Shown piece after piece: positions 1-6,984 of a stretch of 30,522 bases of DNA. How positions within the stretch are numbered: position 1 is the first letter of the stretch; every line of letters begins with the position of its first letter. The notes under the pieces are model-generated. The model made no database searches. It was not told where the DNA came from and worked only from the letters and a program-made list of their open reading frames with translations. The stretch is taken from positions 1 through 30,522 of the forward strand of contig JBJOII010000042.1 in NCBI GenBank assembly GCA_046047235.1, read 5' to 3'. The position numbers and the translations under genes were made by a program. This stretch comes from JBMTVN01 sp046047235. GTDB taxonomy: Bacteria > Verrucomicrobiota > Verrucomicrobiia > Limisphaerales > JAHDYP01.

Positions 1-1
1 C

Positions 2-295
2 ATCCAAGCCACCCAACTCGGCTCAGAACTCACCTTCCTCGCCCTCGGCGGAGAAGTCGTCGTCGGCTATAGCCTCCGCGTGAAATCAGAACACCCGCAG
101 CACAATTTTATGATCGCAGGCTATTGCCATGACGTCGCCTGCTACATCCCCACAGAAAAAGTCCTGCAGGAGGGTGGCTACGAAGCCGACTCCAGCATGA
201 TCTATTACGGACAACCCGGCCCCTTCACCTCAACCGTCGAGGACCGCATCTTTCAAAGCATCAATGCCGTCCTCCATCGCGTTGGGGTCGACTGA
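2..295 (+). CDS. Neutral/alkaline ceramidase-like protein, C-terminal part
   Basis: Partial gene whose start lies before the window; the frame is open from base 2 to the TGA at 293-295 (97 codons). The end resembles the C-terminal part of the N-terminal catalytic domain of neutral/alkaline non-lysosomal ceramidases. Supporting segments are the LALGGEVVVGYSLR strand, then GYCHDVACYIPTEKVLQEGGYEA and a YYGQPGPF segment followed by a short helix. Family members hydrolyse the amide bond of ceramides, and are often exported; catalytic zinc ligands would lie upstream and cannot be checked. In PVC bacteria many short homologues end at this point without the extra C-terminal domain, as here. Its stop and that of the convergent ThuA gene are one base apart. 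The family call comes from recalled motifs, not a search. Confidence 0.68.
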   Translation: MQATQLGSELTFLALGGEVVVGYSLRVKSEHPQHNFMIAGYCHDVACYIPTEKVLQEGGYEADSSMIYYGQPGPFTSTVEDRIFQSINAVLHRVGVD

Positions 296-296
296 C

Positions 297-1310
297 CTAG
301 GGCAGACGCCAGTCCAAGGGCTTCACCCCCGGCCTGTGCTTCCCAAACCCAAAGAAGGTCGGCTCGTAATCCCCAACGTAATCCACGTTCGCCTCCCCGG
401 GCAGCTCGTCCTCCAATCCGTTTGCCCAATAACAAGCGTTCACCACCATCCGACGCGCATCCTCGCACTGGAAATCAACCGCCGACCCAAAGGTCGAACA
501 AATCGCCTTACCCTGCTTCCCCCCTGAAACCTGATAGTCCTTCACCCAGACGATCGGTACCATCGGATCGTTCTTGCGACCCTCCACCGGCTTCGCTTCC
601 GGCGTCATTCCAGCCAAAACCGCCCCCCGGACGAGAACCTCAGCGTCGGCAGGCAAATGCGCCAGCCCATACACATCGGTCGGCCCCCAAATGTCACTCA
701 CGCCACGCAAAATAGGATGCCCCACCTTCCCGGATTCAATAACGCCACCCGTGCTCTCCTGACCATGATCCCCATGGTGGGTAATCCACGTATCCCCCAA
801 TACCTGCTGACCAAACCCACCCGGCCAGGATTTGCTCCGCCAATCATAATCCGCATAAACACTCTGCTTGTTCCGCTCATAACTAAAGGCATGCGTCGAG
901 GTCCGTAACCCCAACACCGGCTTACCCTCCTTCAGAAAGTTAACGAAATGACGCATGTCCGAGTCCGGTAGCTCCCGGAAACGCCACAACATCACCACCA
1001 TGTCCGCACTCCCCAGAACCGACATCCCCGGTATGTTCGTCTGGTTCACCGGATCAATCACCCCCGTCCCCGGATCCAATGAAAACAACACAGTGCACTT
1101 GAAACCATGCCGGACCGATAAAATCCGCCCCAGCATCGGCAACGCCTCCTCAGAGCGATACTCCTCGTCACCCGCCAGCAGCACGATGTGCTTGCCCTTA
1201 CCCGGACCATCCCCGCCATCAAAAACCAACGTCTCCCCGGCCAGAACCGGTAGATGCGAAATCAGAATAGCAGCCACAGCTGCAGCAAAGAGTGTTCTCA
1301 CGGTGCTCAT
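297..1310 (-). CDS. Secreted ThuA-domain protein
   Basis: The protein (337 aa) has a ThuA-like, glutamine-amidotransferase-like fold, the family named after a trehalose-utilisation protein. Visible motifs are KHIVLLAGDEEYRSEEALPML near the N-terminus, an LGLRTSTHAF strand-turn, THHGDHGQESTGGVI, and HPILRGVSDIWGPTDVYG followed by FGSAVDFQ and VNACYWANGLE near the end. The ATG at 1310 was chosen because it begins a clean signal peptide (STVRT, a hydrophobic stretch, then VLAGE); a longer open frame to 1394 would bury it. Such proteins are common beside sugar-oxidoreductase genes in Planctomycetes and Verrucomicrobia, but their substrates are mostly unknown. No biochemical function can be assigned. 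The 140 bases to the next gene upstream show no clear promoter. Confidence 0.82.
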   Translation of the reverse strand: MSTVRTLFAAAVAAILISHLPVLAGETLVFDGGDGPGKGKHIVLLAGDEEYRSEEALPMLGRILSVRHGFKCTVLFSLDPGTGVIDPVNQTNIPGMSVLGSADMVVMLWRFRELPDSDMRHFVNFLKEGKPVLGLRTSTHAFSYERNKQSVYADYDWRSKSWPGGFGQQVLGDTWITHHGDHGQESTGGVIESGKVGHPILRGVSDIWGPTDVYGLAHLPADAEVLVRGAVLAGMTPEAKPVEGRKNDPMVPIVWVKDYQVSGGKQGKAICSTFGSAVDFQCEDARRMVVNACYWANGLEDELPGEANVDYVGDYEPTFFGFGKHRPGVKPLDWRLP

Positions 1311-1450
1311 GGTGAACCGGTTCCATAACACCCCTCCCCGAAAGAGCCAATAACGAAGATCATTCCCCCCAACTAAAGCCCGCCATGCACCCAATCCACG
1401 AGGTCATCACAACAGCCAGGCATGCAGCCGCACCCGCTCGAAGAGCCAAC

Positions 1451-3112
1451 CTAACTCGACGTCGCCATCTTCCAGGTCCGATACGATCCGGTGAGGTTCT
1501 TCACCCGATAACCCTGCTGCACCAAAAACCGACAGGCAAAATAAGACCGCTGACCACTCTGGCAATGAACCAGAACCTCCTTCTCCTTCGGTACCTCCCC
1601 AACCCGCTTCCTCAACTGGGGCAGGGGAATGTGGTGCGCCCCGGGTATGTTGCCCGCATCCCACTCCTCCTGACTTCGAACGTCCAATAAGAAGCTCTTC
1701 GCCGAATCCATCGACGCCACGTCCGACCACTGAGCCACTTCAACCAAACCCCGCTGCACGTTCTCTCCCACCATCCCCGCCAGATTAACCGGGTCCTTCG
1801 CCGAACCAAAAGGCGGAGCGTAAGCCAACTCCAACTGCGCAATCTGTCCCAAAGTCAACCCCGCCTGCATCGCAGTCGCCATCACATCAATCCGCTTGTC
1901 CACACCATCCTGACCCACCACCTGCACCCCCAATAACCGCTCATCAGTAGGATCATAGATCACTTTCATCGCAATCGGACTCGCCCCAGGATAGTAGCCC
2001 GCATGGGAAGGCGGATGCAAATGCACCACCCGATACTCCCTCCCCACACGCTTCAACACCTTCTCACTCGCCCCCACACACGCCGCCGTCAGCCGAAATA
2101 AACGGATCACCGCCGTCCCCCAAGTGTGACTATACTCACCCGAATGACCCAGAATGTTGCCCGCCGCTATGCGACCCTGACGATTCGCCGGCCCCGCCAA
2201 TGGAACCAAACTCCACCCCCCAGTCACCGCATCCTTCACCTCCACCGCATCCCCTACAGCGTAGATCGAAGCATCACTCGTCTGCATCCGCGCGTTCACA
2301 CGAATCCCCCCCAACTGCCCTAACTCCAACCCCGCAGCCCGCGCCAAGCCCACCTCCGGCTTCACGCCCAAACCCAAAATCACCACATCCGCCGGCAGCC
2401 GACGCCCACTCCTCAACACCACCGTCGAAGCCAAAGCGGCCTCCCCCTCGGCAGGCGATTCAAAACCCGCTACCGCATCCCCCAAAACCAACCCCACCTC
2501 GTTCGCCTTCAACTCCTGATGCAACCAGGCCGCCATGTCCGCATCCAACGGCGCCATCACCTGCGGCAACGCCTCCACCACCGTCACCCCCAAACCCCGC
2601 CTCCGTAACTGCTCCGCCATCTCCAACCCGATATACCCCCCGCCAACCACCACAGCATTCTTCACCGATCGCCCACTCAGCCAGGCCTGAACCCGATCCA
2701 CATCCGGCACATTCCTCACGCTAAAATGCCCCTCACGTTCAATCCCCGGAATCGGCGGCCGCAACGGCTCAGCCCCAGTCGATAAAATCAACGCATCATA
2801 CGCCTCAACGGATTCTTCCCCGGTTCGCAAATCCCTCACCCGTATAGACTTGCCACCCGGATCAACCTCTATCACCTCGGTCTCCACCCGCACATCGAGA
2901 TTAAACCGCGCCCGCAAACTCTCCGGGGTCTGCAAAAGCAACTCCTCCCGCTCCGATATCTCCCCACCCACATGATACGGCAACCCACAGTTCGCAAAGG
3001 AAACATGCGGACCACGCTCAAAAACCACAATCTCCGCCAACTCCGAAAGCCGCCTCGCCCTCGCAGCCGCACTCGCACCCCCAGCCACACCTCCAACAAT
3101 CAGTATCCTCAT
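1451..3112 (-). CDS. CoA-disulfide/persulfide reductase with C-terminal rhodanese domain
   Basis: Flavin-dependent pyridine-nucleotide-disulfide oxidoreductase of 553 aa, the usual size for CoADR-rhodanese fusions. Residues 1-35 hold the FAD dinucleotide fold (GGVAGGASAAARARR). SFANCGLPY supplies the single active-site Cys (Cys42) typical of CoA-disulfide reductase and NADH-dependent persulfide reductase. GGGYIGLEMAEQLRRRG near residue 160 is the NAD(P)H fold, and IYAVGDAVE the second FAD motif. The last ~90 residues form a rhodanese domain with CQSGQRS as active loop (Cys about 517). Known relatives reduce CoA disulfide, CoA persulfide or polysulfide in the cytoplasm. The start overlaps the anti-sigma stop (ATGA) and has a strong Shine-Dalgarno, so it is co-transcribed with the sigma/anti-sigma pair and may be part of that thiol-stress response (inference). 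Confidence 0.92.
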   Translation of the reverse strand: MRILIVGGVAGGASAAARARRLSELAEIVVFERGPHVSFANCGLPYHVGGEISEREELLLQTPESLRARFNLDVRVETEVIEVDPGGKSIRVRDLRTGEESVEAYDALILSTGAEPLRPPIPGIEREGHFSVRNVPDVDRVQAWLSGRSVKNAVVVGGGYIGLEMAEQLRRRGLGVTVVEALPQVMAPLDADMAAWLHQELKANEVGLVLGDAVAGFESPAEGEAALASTVVLRSGRRLPADVVILGLGVKPEVGLARAAGLELGQLGGIRVNARMQTSDASIYAVGDAVEVKDAVTGGWSLVPLAGPANRQGRIAAGNILGHSGEYSHTWGTAVIRLFRLTAACVGASEKVLKRVGREYRVVHLHPPSHAGYYPGASPIAMKVIYDPTDERLLGVQVVGQDGVDKRIDVMATAMQAGLTLGQIAQLELAYAPPFGSAKDPVNLAGMVGENVQRGLVEVAQWSDVASMDSAKSFLLDVRSQEEWDAGNIPGAHHIPLPQLRKRVGEVPKEKEVLVHCQSGQRSYFACRFLVQQGYRVKNLTGSYRTWKMATSS

Positions 3113-3411
3113 GAATTCTCCTTCCCACCCGCGCCCGCAACATCACGGGTCTCACTCCACCGCTTCCGCAACACATCGTGCAGCTGATCCCGGAACGTCA
3201 CCGGTAAGCGATACGGCTCCCCAGCCTTATACAGGGTGATGGTCTTGCGAATGTTGTCCACCACCACCTGACACGGATTGCACCCGTGCATGTGCTCCTC
3301 AAACTCACGGCACAAGGACGGGTCAATCGCCCCATCCACGTAATCGCTTAAAAGGGCAAGAAGCTCTTCGCACTTCATCACGGTCGCCTTTTTCACCTTT
3401 CGATCCTCCAT
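3109..3411 (-). CDS. Zinc-finger (ZAS-type) anti-sigma factor
   Basis: Small soluble protein (100 aa) with the anti-sigma zinc-binding pattern: an early Cys in MKCEELLALLSDYVDG, then HMHGCNPC, i.e. His-x3-Cys-x2-Cys. Proteins of this type clamp an ECF sigma factor and release it on a signal, often thiol oxidation of the zinc cluster. There is no transmembrane segment, so sensing would be cytoplasmic. It lies 11 bases after the sigma gene and overlaps the CoADR gene by four. Two starts are possible: ATG at 3411, or ATG at 3378 (89 aa), which begins right at the zinc domain and has a weak AAGGCGA upstream. The longer form is listed. Confidence 0.83.
   Translation of the reverse strand: MEDRKVKKATVMKCEELLALLSDYVDGAIDPSLCREFEEHMHGCNPCQVVVDNIRKTITLYKAGEPYRLPVTFRDQLHDVLRKRWSETRDVAGAGGKENS
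3118..3125 (-). promoter_or_regulatory. Strong ribosome binding site of the CoADR-rhodanese gene
   Basis: On the minus strand GGAAGGAG lies five bases before the ATG at 3112, inside the last codons of the anti-sigma gene. It fixes the start of the reductase and stands out because many plus-strand starts in this window have no such signal. Confidence 0.7.
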
Positions 3412-3422
3412 GGAATTAAAAG

Positions 3423-4112
3423 TTACAGTCCTCTCGCCTCAGCGCCCTCACCAGACTCAACCACCGCCACCCCCGCCCCCGAATGCTCGTGATGCCCCCG
3501 ACGCAACACCCGCTCCGGATCCCCGAACACCCGCGTCAGTTGCTCCCGCAATTGTAACCTCGCCCGTAGCAGCCTGACTTTAACGTTCCCCTCGCTGATC
3601 CCTAACGTCTCCGATGTCTCCCGAACCGAGAACCCCTCAATGTCCCGTAACACGAAAACTAACCGATGCTTCTCGTCCAGTCGCTCCAACGCACCCTCAA
3701 TCAACCCCCGCACCTCGTTCCGCGACGCCAACTCCTCCGGATTAGTGCTCCAGTCCGCAATGTAATCCGGCCGCGGTAAACTCTCCCCACTGGCGGAACC
3801 ATCGTCCACCGGCACCTCAAAAGGAACAGTCTCCAACCCGCGCCGCTTGCGAAGCACCTTCAACGCCGCAAACGTCGCGATCCGATGCAACCACGTGGAA
3901 AAACTAGCCTCCTCCCGAAAACCATCCAGATGCTCCAACACACTGATAAAGGTCACCTGCGTCACATCCTCCGCATCATGCGTGCTCCCTACGATACGCC
4001 GCGCTAAACCGTAAATCTGACGTTCATACCGGGTCGTCAAAAGCTCAAAAGCCTCCAACTCCCCTAATTTGGCGCGCTGAACAAGTTGCTGATCCGTAGG
4101 CTCGGCTTCCAT
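3423..4112 (-). CDS. ECF-type RNA polymerase sigma factor
   Basis: Sigma-70 family, ECF subgroup, about 229 aa from the ATG at 4112. A GTG at 4136 would add eight residues with no better ribosome signal. Region 2 runs through YERQIYGLARRIVG, DAEDVTQVTFISVLEHL and the promoter-melting segment FSTWLHRIATFAALKVLRKR. A linker of roughly 50 residues follows, then region 4 (LVFVLRDIEGFSVRETSETL, then GISEGNVKVRLLRARLQLREQL, a helix-turn-helix). A charged tail of ~35 residues after region 4 (RRGHHEHSGAGVAVVESGEG) is unusual for a minimal ECF factor. The adjacent gene is its likely anti-sigma partner. Its own promoter is not evident in the 42 bases after the signal peptidase gene, so it may be read from upstream. 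Confidence 0.93.
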   Translation of the reverse strand: MEAEPTDQQLVQRAKLGELEAFELLTTRYERQIYGLARRIVGSTHDAEDVTQVTFISVLEHLDGFREEASFSTWLHRIATFAALKVLRKRRGLETVPFEVPVDDGSASGESLPRPDYIADWSTNPEELASRNEVRGLIEGALERLDEKHRLVFVLRDIEGFSVRETSETLGISEGNVKVRLLRARLQLREQLTRVFGDPERVLRRGHHEHSGAGVAVVESGEGAEARGL

Positions 4113-4154
4113 GCGTAAAGACCAAACCTTAATCACCCGTAAGCTGAGTGTAAA

Positions 4155-4712
4155 TCAGTAGGTGACCACCCCCAAGATGTCCGCATCGTAAACCGGCCCA
4201 TACGAACGACTGTCAACACTGTTCAACCGATTGTCCCCCAATACGAAATACTCCCCCTTGTCCAACATGATCAACCGCCCCTGATGCCGCCTCGACCACG
4301 TGTATGCCCCAGCGGGAAGGTAATACTCCTGAATCTTCCGATAGTTCAAATAAACCCCGTCCACCCGAAATTGCAGCACATCCCCAGGTAAACCAATCAA
4401 CCGCTTCACCACCCCACCGCCAGTCTCCGGATCCCGCACCAATACAACATCCCCATGCTGAACCCCAAATAAACGATGCTTCCAACGGTTCACCAACCTC
4501 CAATCCCCCTCCCGTAATGTCGGCTGCATGCTCGCCCCCACCACCCGAAAACTCGAATACGCAAAACGATGCGCCAAAACCGTGCTCAGCAACGACCACA
4601 AGACCACACACAAAAGCACAGAACCCCGCTGCCCATGACGCAGCGGCTGAGTGTCCCTGCCGGATAATCCTCCTTTCGTAGTTCCTCGACCTATGTGAAA
4701 TGACAGTCTCAT
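4155..4712 (-). CDS. lepB: Signal peptidase I (S26 family)
   Basis: Membrane serine protease that removes signal peptides of exported proteins. From the ATG at 4712 (185 aa) there is a ~30-residue basic cytoplasmic lead, one transmembrane segment (about 31-48), and the catalytic serine in GASMQPTLREGD (Ser61). The general-base lysine is in VVKRLIGLPGD (Lys103), and the conserved box GDNRLNSVDSRSYGPV lies near the end. All catalytic-dyad motifs are present. A TTG at 4730 would add six residues. It appears to be the first gene of the minus-strand operon sigma/anti-sigma/CoADR, with a 42-base gap to the sigma gene. Whether this is the main housekeeping peptidase or one tied to the sigma response cannot be told. 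Confidence 0.93.
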   Translation of the reverse strand: MRLSFHIGRGTTKGGLSGRDTQPLRHGQRGSVLLCVVLWSLLSTVLAHRFAYSSFRVVGASMQPTLREGDWRLVNRWKHRLFGVQHGDVVLVRDPETGGGVVKRLIGLPGDVLQFRVDGVYLNYRKIQEYYLPAGAYTWSRRHQGRLIMLDKGEYFVLGDNRLNSVDSRSYGPVYDADILGVVTY

Positions 4713-4746
4713 GCGCTTAACTGATACCAAACGTGCAAGTGCCTAA

Positions 4747-4755
4747 ACTGTAGCA
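4747..4755 (-). promoter_or_regulatory. Candidate extended -10 promoter for the lepB-sigma operon
   Basis: On the minus strand TGCTACAGT fits an extended -10 element (TGnTANNNT). It lies about 35 bases upstream of the lepB ATG, leaving room for a short leader. No convincing -35 box is seen at 17 bases, which extended -10 promoters can lack. Confidence 0.3.
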
Positions 4756-4816
4756 CATTCCATGCACATCCGCGATCCCCAGCAAAACCGCCACGCGAAA
4801 CCCACCATCTCCACCG

Positions 4817-4835
4817 AATGCGTTGCAATCGCATT
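4817..4835. repeat. Short inverted repeat in the lepB upstream region
   Basis: AATGCG and CGCATT flank a seven-base spacer. It lies between the stop of the phosphatase-cytochrome gene (4875) and lepB. It could be a weak terminator for the former or an operator for the latter. There is no T-run on either strand, so a rho-independent terminator is not supported. Confidence 0.25.
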
Positions 4836-4874
4836 TCAAGAGCAGCAACGCAACAACTGACCCCACCCTTCACT

Positions 4875-5807
4875 TCACTCCCGGTTCCGATAAACCTTGT
4901 GACAAGCAGAACACTCACCCTCCACCCCCAGAAATACCGCGTCCAAACCCCGCCGCCACGCCTCCCCATCCTCCTCCCCTCCCAAACGCTCCCTCAAACC
5001 AGCTGCCCCCAACTCGGCCCGCCTCAACGCCTCCAAAAAATCCTCACCCCGCTGCCGCACCTCAGCCACACGCCGCAGCTCCCGATACTGCTCCTCCATC
5101 AATAATGCCTCCGCCGATAACACCAAATCCGGATGCGTCACCGGAACTCTCCAACCCGCCCCCTTGGCCTCCCGCAACCTCTCCAGCACCTGATCCAACT
5201 TCACCATGGCTTCAACCAACCCCGATACCCGAGACACAGAGGGAAAATCCGAAGATACACCCTCCAAAACCTCCGTCGACGGCACCTCAAACTCCCGCAC
5301 CATCCGGTAAAGCCCCGGATACTGAACCGAAGTACCCGCCCTCCGCAACCAACCCAAGGCATCCTCCTGCCTCCAACCCTCAGTGGCCCGACACACCAAG
5401 GCCGCCATCGCAGGGCCCCGATGCCGACCATGATGGCAATGCACAAAAACCCGCCCCTCAAGCACCCGGGCCATCTTCACCACCTGCAATACAACGTTGG
5501 TCTGAGCACCATCATACCCGACCGGCAAATGCACATACCGCAACCCATGCCGACGCGCCGCCTCTGCGTCAGGAATAGACCCGTCCACCGATAAAATCGT
5601 ACGCACTCCAAGCTCCCGCAACGCTTCGAAATCCGCATCCCCCTCAGGCTGACTCCCGGAATACACCCGCTCCGACAATTGATAGGCATTGTGAATGCCC
5701 CCTAAAACCACCGGCCTCACCACACCCAACCCCGCCCCCAGAACTCCCGAAACCAATCCAGCCAAAACCAAAGCCCCGCAAACGCGGGCCCAGCAAGTCA
5801 TTCGCAT
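4875..5807 (-). CDS. Secreted dual-specificity-type phosphatase fused to a cytochrome c'-like domain
   Basis: Protein of about 310 aa. The ATG at 5807 has AGGA eight bases upstream and starts a signal peptide (MRMTCWARV, then a hydrophobic run to GVLGA); an ATG at 5816 is also open. The first half is a cysteine phosphatase of the DSP/PTP-like fold: VYSGSQPEGDADFEALRELG, ILSVDG, then VHCHHGRHRGP, which gives the Cys-x5-Arg P-loop (Cys about 124). The second half is charged and helical and ends in ECSACHKVYRNRE, a C-terminal CxxCH haem-attachment motif followed by Tyr-Arg as in cytochrome c'. It would therefore be a periplasmic phosphatase carrying a covalent haem. The general-acid Asp and the haem axial ligands were not verified. 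Substrate is unknown. It is transcribed away from the sugar ABC operon. Confidence 0.82.
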   Translation of the reverse strand: MRMTCWARVCGALVLAGLVSGVLGAGLGVVRPVVLGGIHNAYQLSERVYSGSQPEGDADFEALRELGVRTILSVDGSIPDAEAARRHGLRYVHLPVGYDGAQTNVVLQVVKMARVLEGRVFVHCHHGRHRGPAMAALVCRATEGWRQEDALGWLRRAGTSVQYPGLYRMVREFEVPSTEVLEGVSSDFPSVSRVSGLVEAMVKLDQVLERLREAKGAGWRVPVTHPDLVLSAEALLMEEQYRELRRVAEVRQRGEDFLEALRRAELGAAGLRERLGGEEDGEAWRRGLDAVFLGVEGECSACHKVYRNRE

Positions 5808-5874
5808 GCCGAACATCCTGCACAGCTCAAACCAACTCTGTCAAAAGCCGCAACCCCACACCCCACCACCAAAA

Positions 5875-5887
5875 GGGAAGACTTCCC
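5875..5887. promoter_or_regulatory. Perfect palindrome, operator candidate for the sugar ABC operon
   Basis: GGGAAG-A-CTTCCC is a perfect 13-base palindrome 33 bases before the lipoprotein ATG, in the divergent gap between the phosphatase and ABC genes. Six bases further on, AGAG-TTTT-CTCT forms another small dyad (5893-5904). Position and symmetry suit a repressor site for the importer. No regulator gene is next to it, so the assignment is tentative. Confidence 0.42.
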
Positions 5888-5919
5888 AAGCGAGAGTTTT
5901 CTCTGCAAACTCCGCCCCC

Positions 5920-6948
5920 ATGCGCACTTCATGGTTCTTAGCACTGGCTTTGTGCCTCGCCGCCGTCTCCTGCGGACAGCAAAACGCCCCAACCACCGGC
6001 ACCACCGAGACCACCGCACCCGCCGATAAACACCTCGTCATCGGCGTCGTCCCCAAAGGCGCCACCCACATCTTCTGGAAATCCATCCACGCCGGCGCCC
6101 TCAAAGCCGCCAAGGAACTCGGCAACGTCGACGTAATCTGGAAAAGCGGCCTCAAGGAAGATGACCGTGACTCCCAAATCAAGGTCGTCGAGGATATGGT
6201 AATCCGCCACGTCGATGGCCTCGTCCTGGCCCCCCTCGACGATAGCGCTCTCCGCCCCCCAGTCCACGACGCCATCCGCGCAGGCATCCCCACGGTCATC
6301 ATCGACTCCGACCTCAAGTCCGACCAATACACCTCCTTCGTCGCCACAGATAACTTCCAGGGCGGCGTCAAGGCCGGCGAACTCCTCGCCTCACTCCTCA
6401 ATGGCAAAGGCAAAGTCGTCATGCTCCGCTACATGGAAGGCTCCGCCAGCACCATCGCCCGGGAAAACGGGTTCCTCAGCGCCATGGAAAAACACCCCGA
6501 CATCGAACTCCTCTCCGCCAATCGCTACGGCGGCGCCACAGTCGAAGAAGCCTACAAAAATAGCGAGAACCTCCTTTCCCCCTATACCCAGGCCGACGGT
6601 TCTCTCGCCGTAGACGGCATCTTCACCCCCAATGAATCCACCACCTTCGGCATGCTCCGCGCCCTCCAGGACAGCGGCCGCGCCGGCAAAGTCAAATTCG
6701 TCGGCTTCGATAGCTCCAGCGCCCTCGTCAAAGCCCTCGAAAATAAAGAACTCCACGGCCTCATCCTCCAAGACCCCATGAATATGGGCTACCTCGGCGT
6801 CAAAACCATGGTCTCCCACCTCCGTGGCGAAACGGTCGAAAAACGCATCGATACCGGCTCCAATGCCGTCACCCCGGAAAATATGAACGAGCCCGCCATC
6901 CGCGCACTGCTCGAACCCGATGTCGCCCGCTGGCTCGGGGAGGAATAA
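5920..6948 (+). CDS. Sugar ABC transporter substrate-binding lipoprotein
   Basis: Periplasmic-binding protein of the ribose/LacI-like family (Peripla_BP_4 type), 342 aa. The ATG at 5920 starts a lipoprotein signal peptide with lipobox AVSC (Cys18), so it is probably lipid-anchored. Family features are HLVIGVVPKGATHIFWKSIH, VEDMVIRHVDGLVLAPLDD, IPTVIIDSDL, FVATDNFQGGVKAGELLA and VGFDSSSALVKALE. It captures a sugar or related solute for the ATPase and permease encoded next. Sugar specificity cannot be read from the sequence; ribose, xylose or galactose-type ligands are all possible. An in-frame extension to 5695 is rejected because it would run over the divergent gene and bury the lipobox. The bases before the ATG are pyrimidine-rich with no Shine-Dalgarno. 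Confidence 0.93.
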   Translation: MRTSWFLALALCLAAVSCGQQNAPTTGTTETTAPADKHLVIGVVPKGATHIFWKSIHAGALKAAKELGNVDVIWKSGLKEDDRDSQIKVVEDMVIRHVDGLVLAPLDDSALRPPVHDAIRAGIPTVIIDSDLKSDQYTSFVATDNFQGGVKAGELLASLLNGKGKVVMLRYMEGSASTIARENGFLSAMEKHPDIELLSANRYGGATVEEAYKNSENLLSPYTQADGSLAVDGIFTPNESTTFGMLRALQDSGRAGKVKFVGFDSSSALVKALENKELHGLILQDPMNMGYLGVKTMVSHLRGETVEKRIDTGSNAVTPENMNEPAIRALLEPDVARWLGEE

Positions 6949-6984
6949 CTCAACACCCCACCACCACGACTCCCACTCACGCCC

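Noticed and set aside
5839..5844. TTGACA on the minus strand as a -35 box for the phosphatase-cytochrome gene
   Set aside because: It is only 31 bases upstream of the chosen ATG, no -10 box is found at 16-18 bases, and such a box would overlap the ribosome site.
5695..5919. N-terminal extension of the sugar-binding lipoprotein
   Set aside because: It would cover the divergent gene's start and hide the lipobox; the composition is Pro/Thr-rich shadow.
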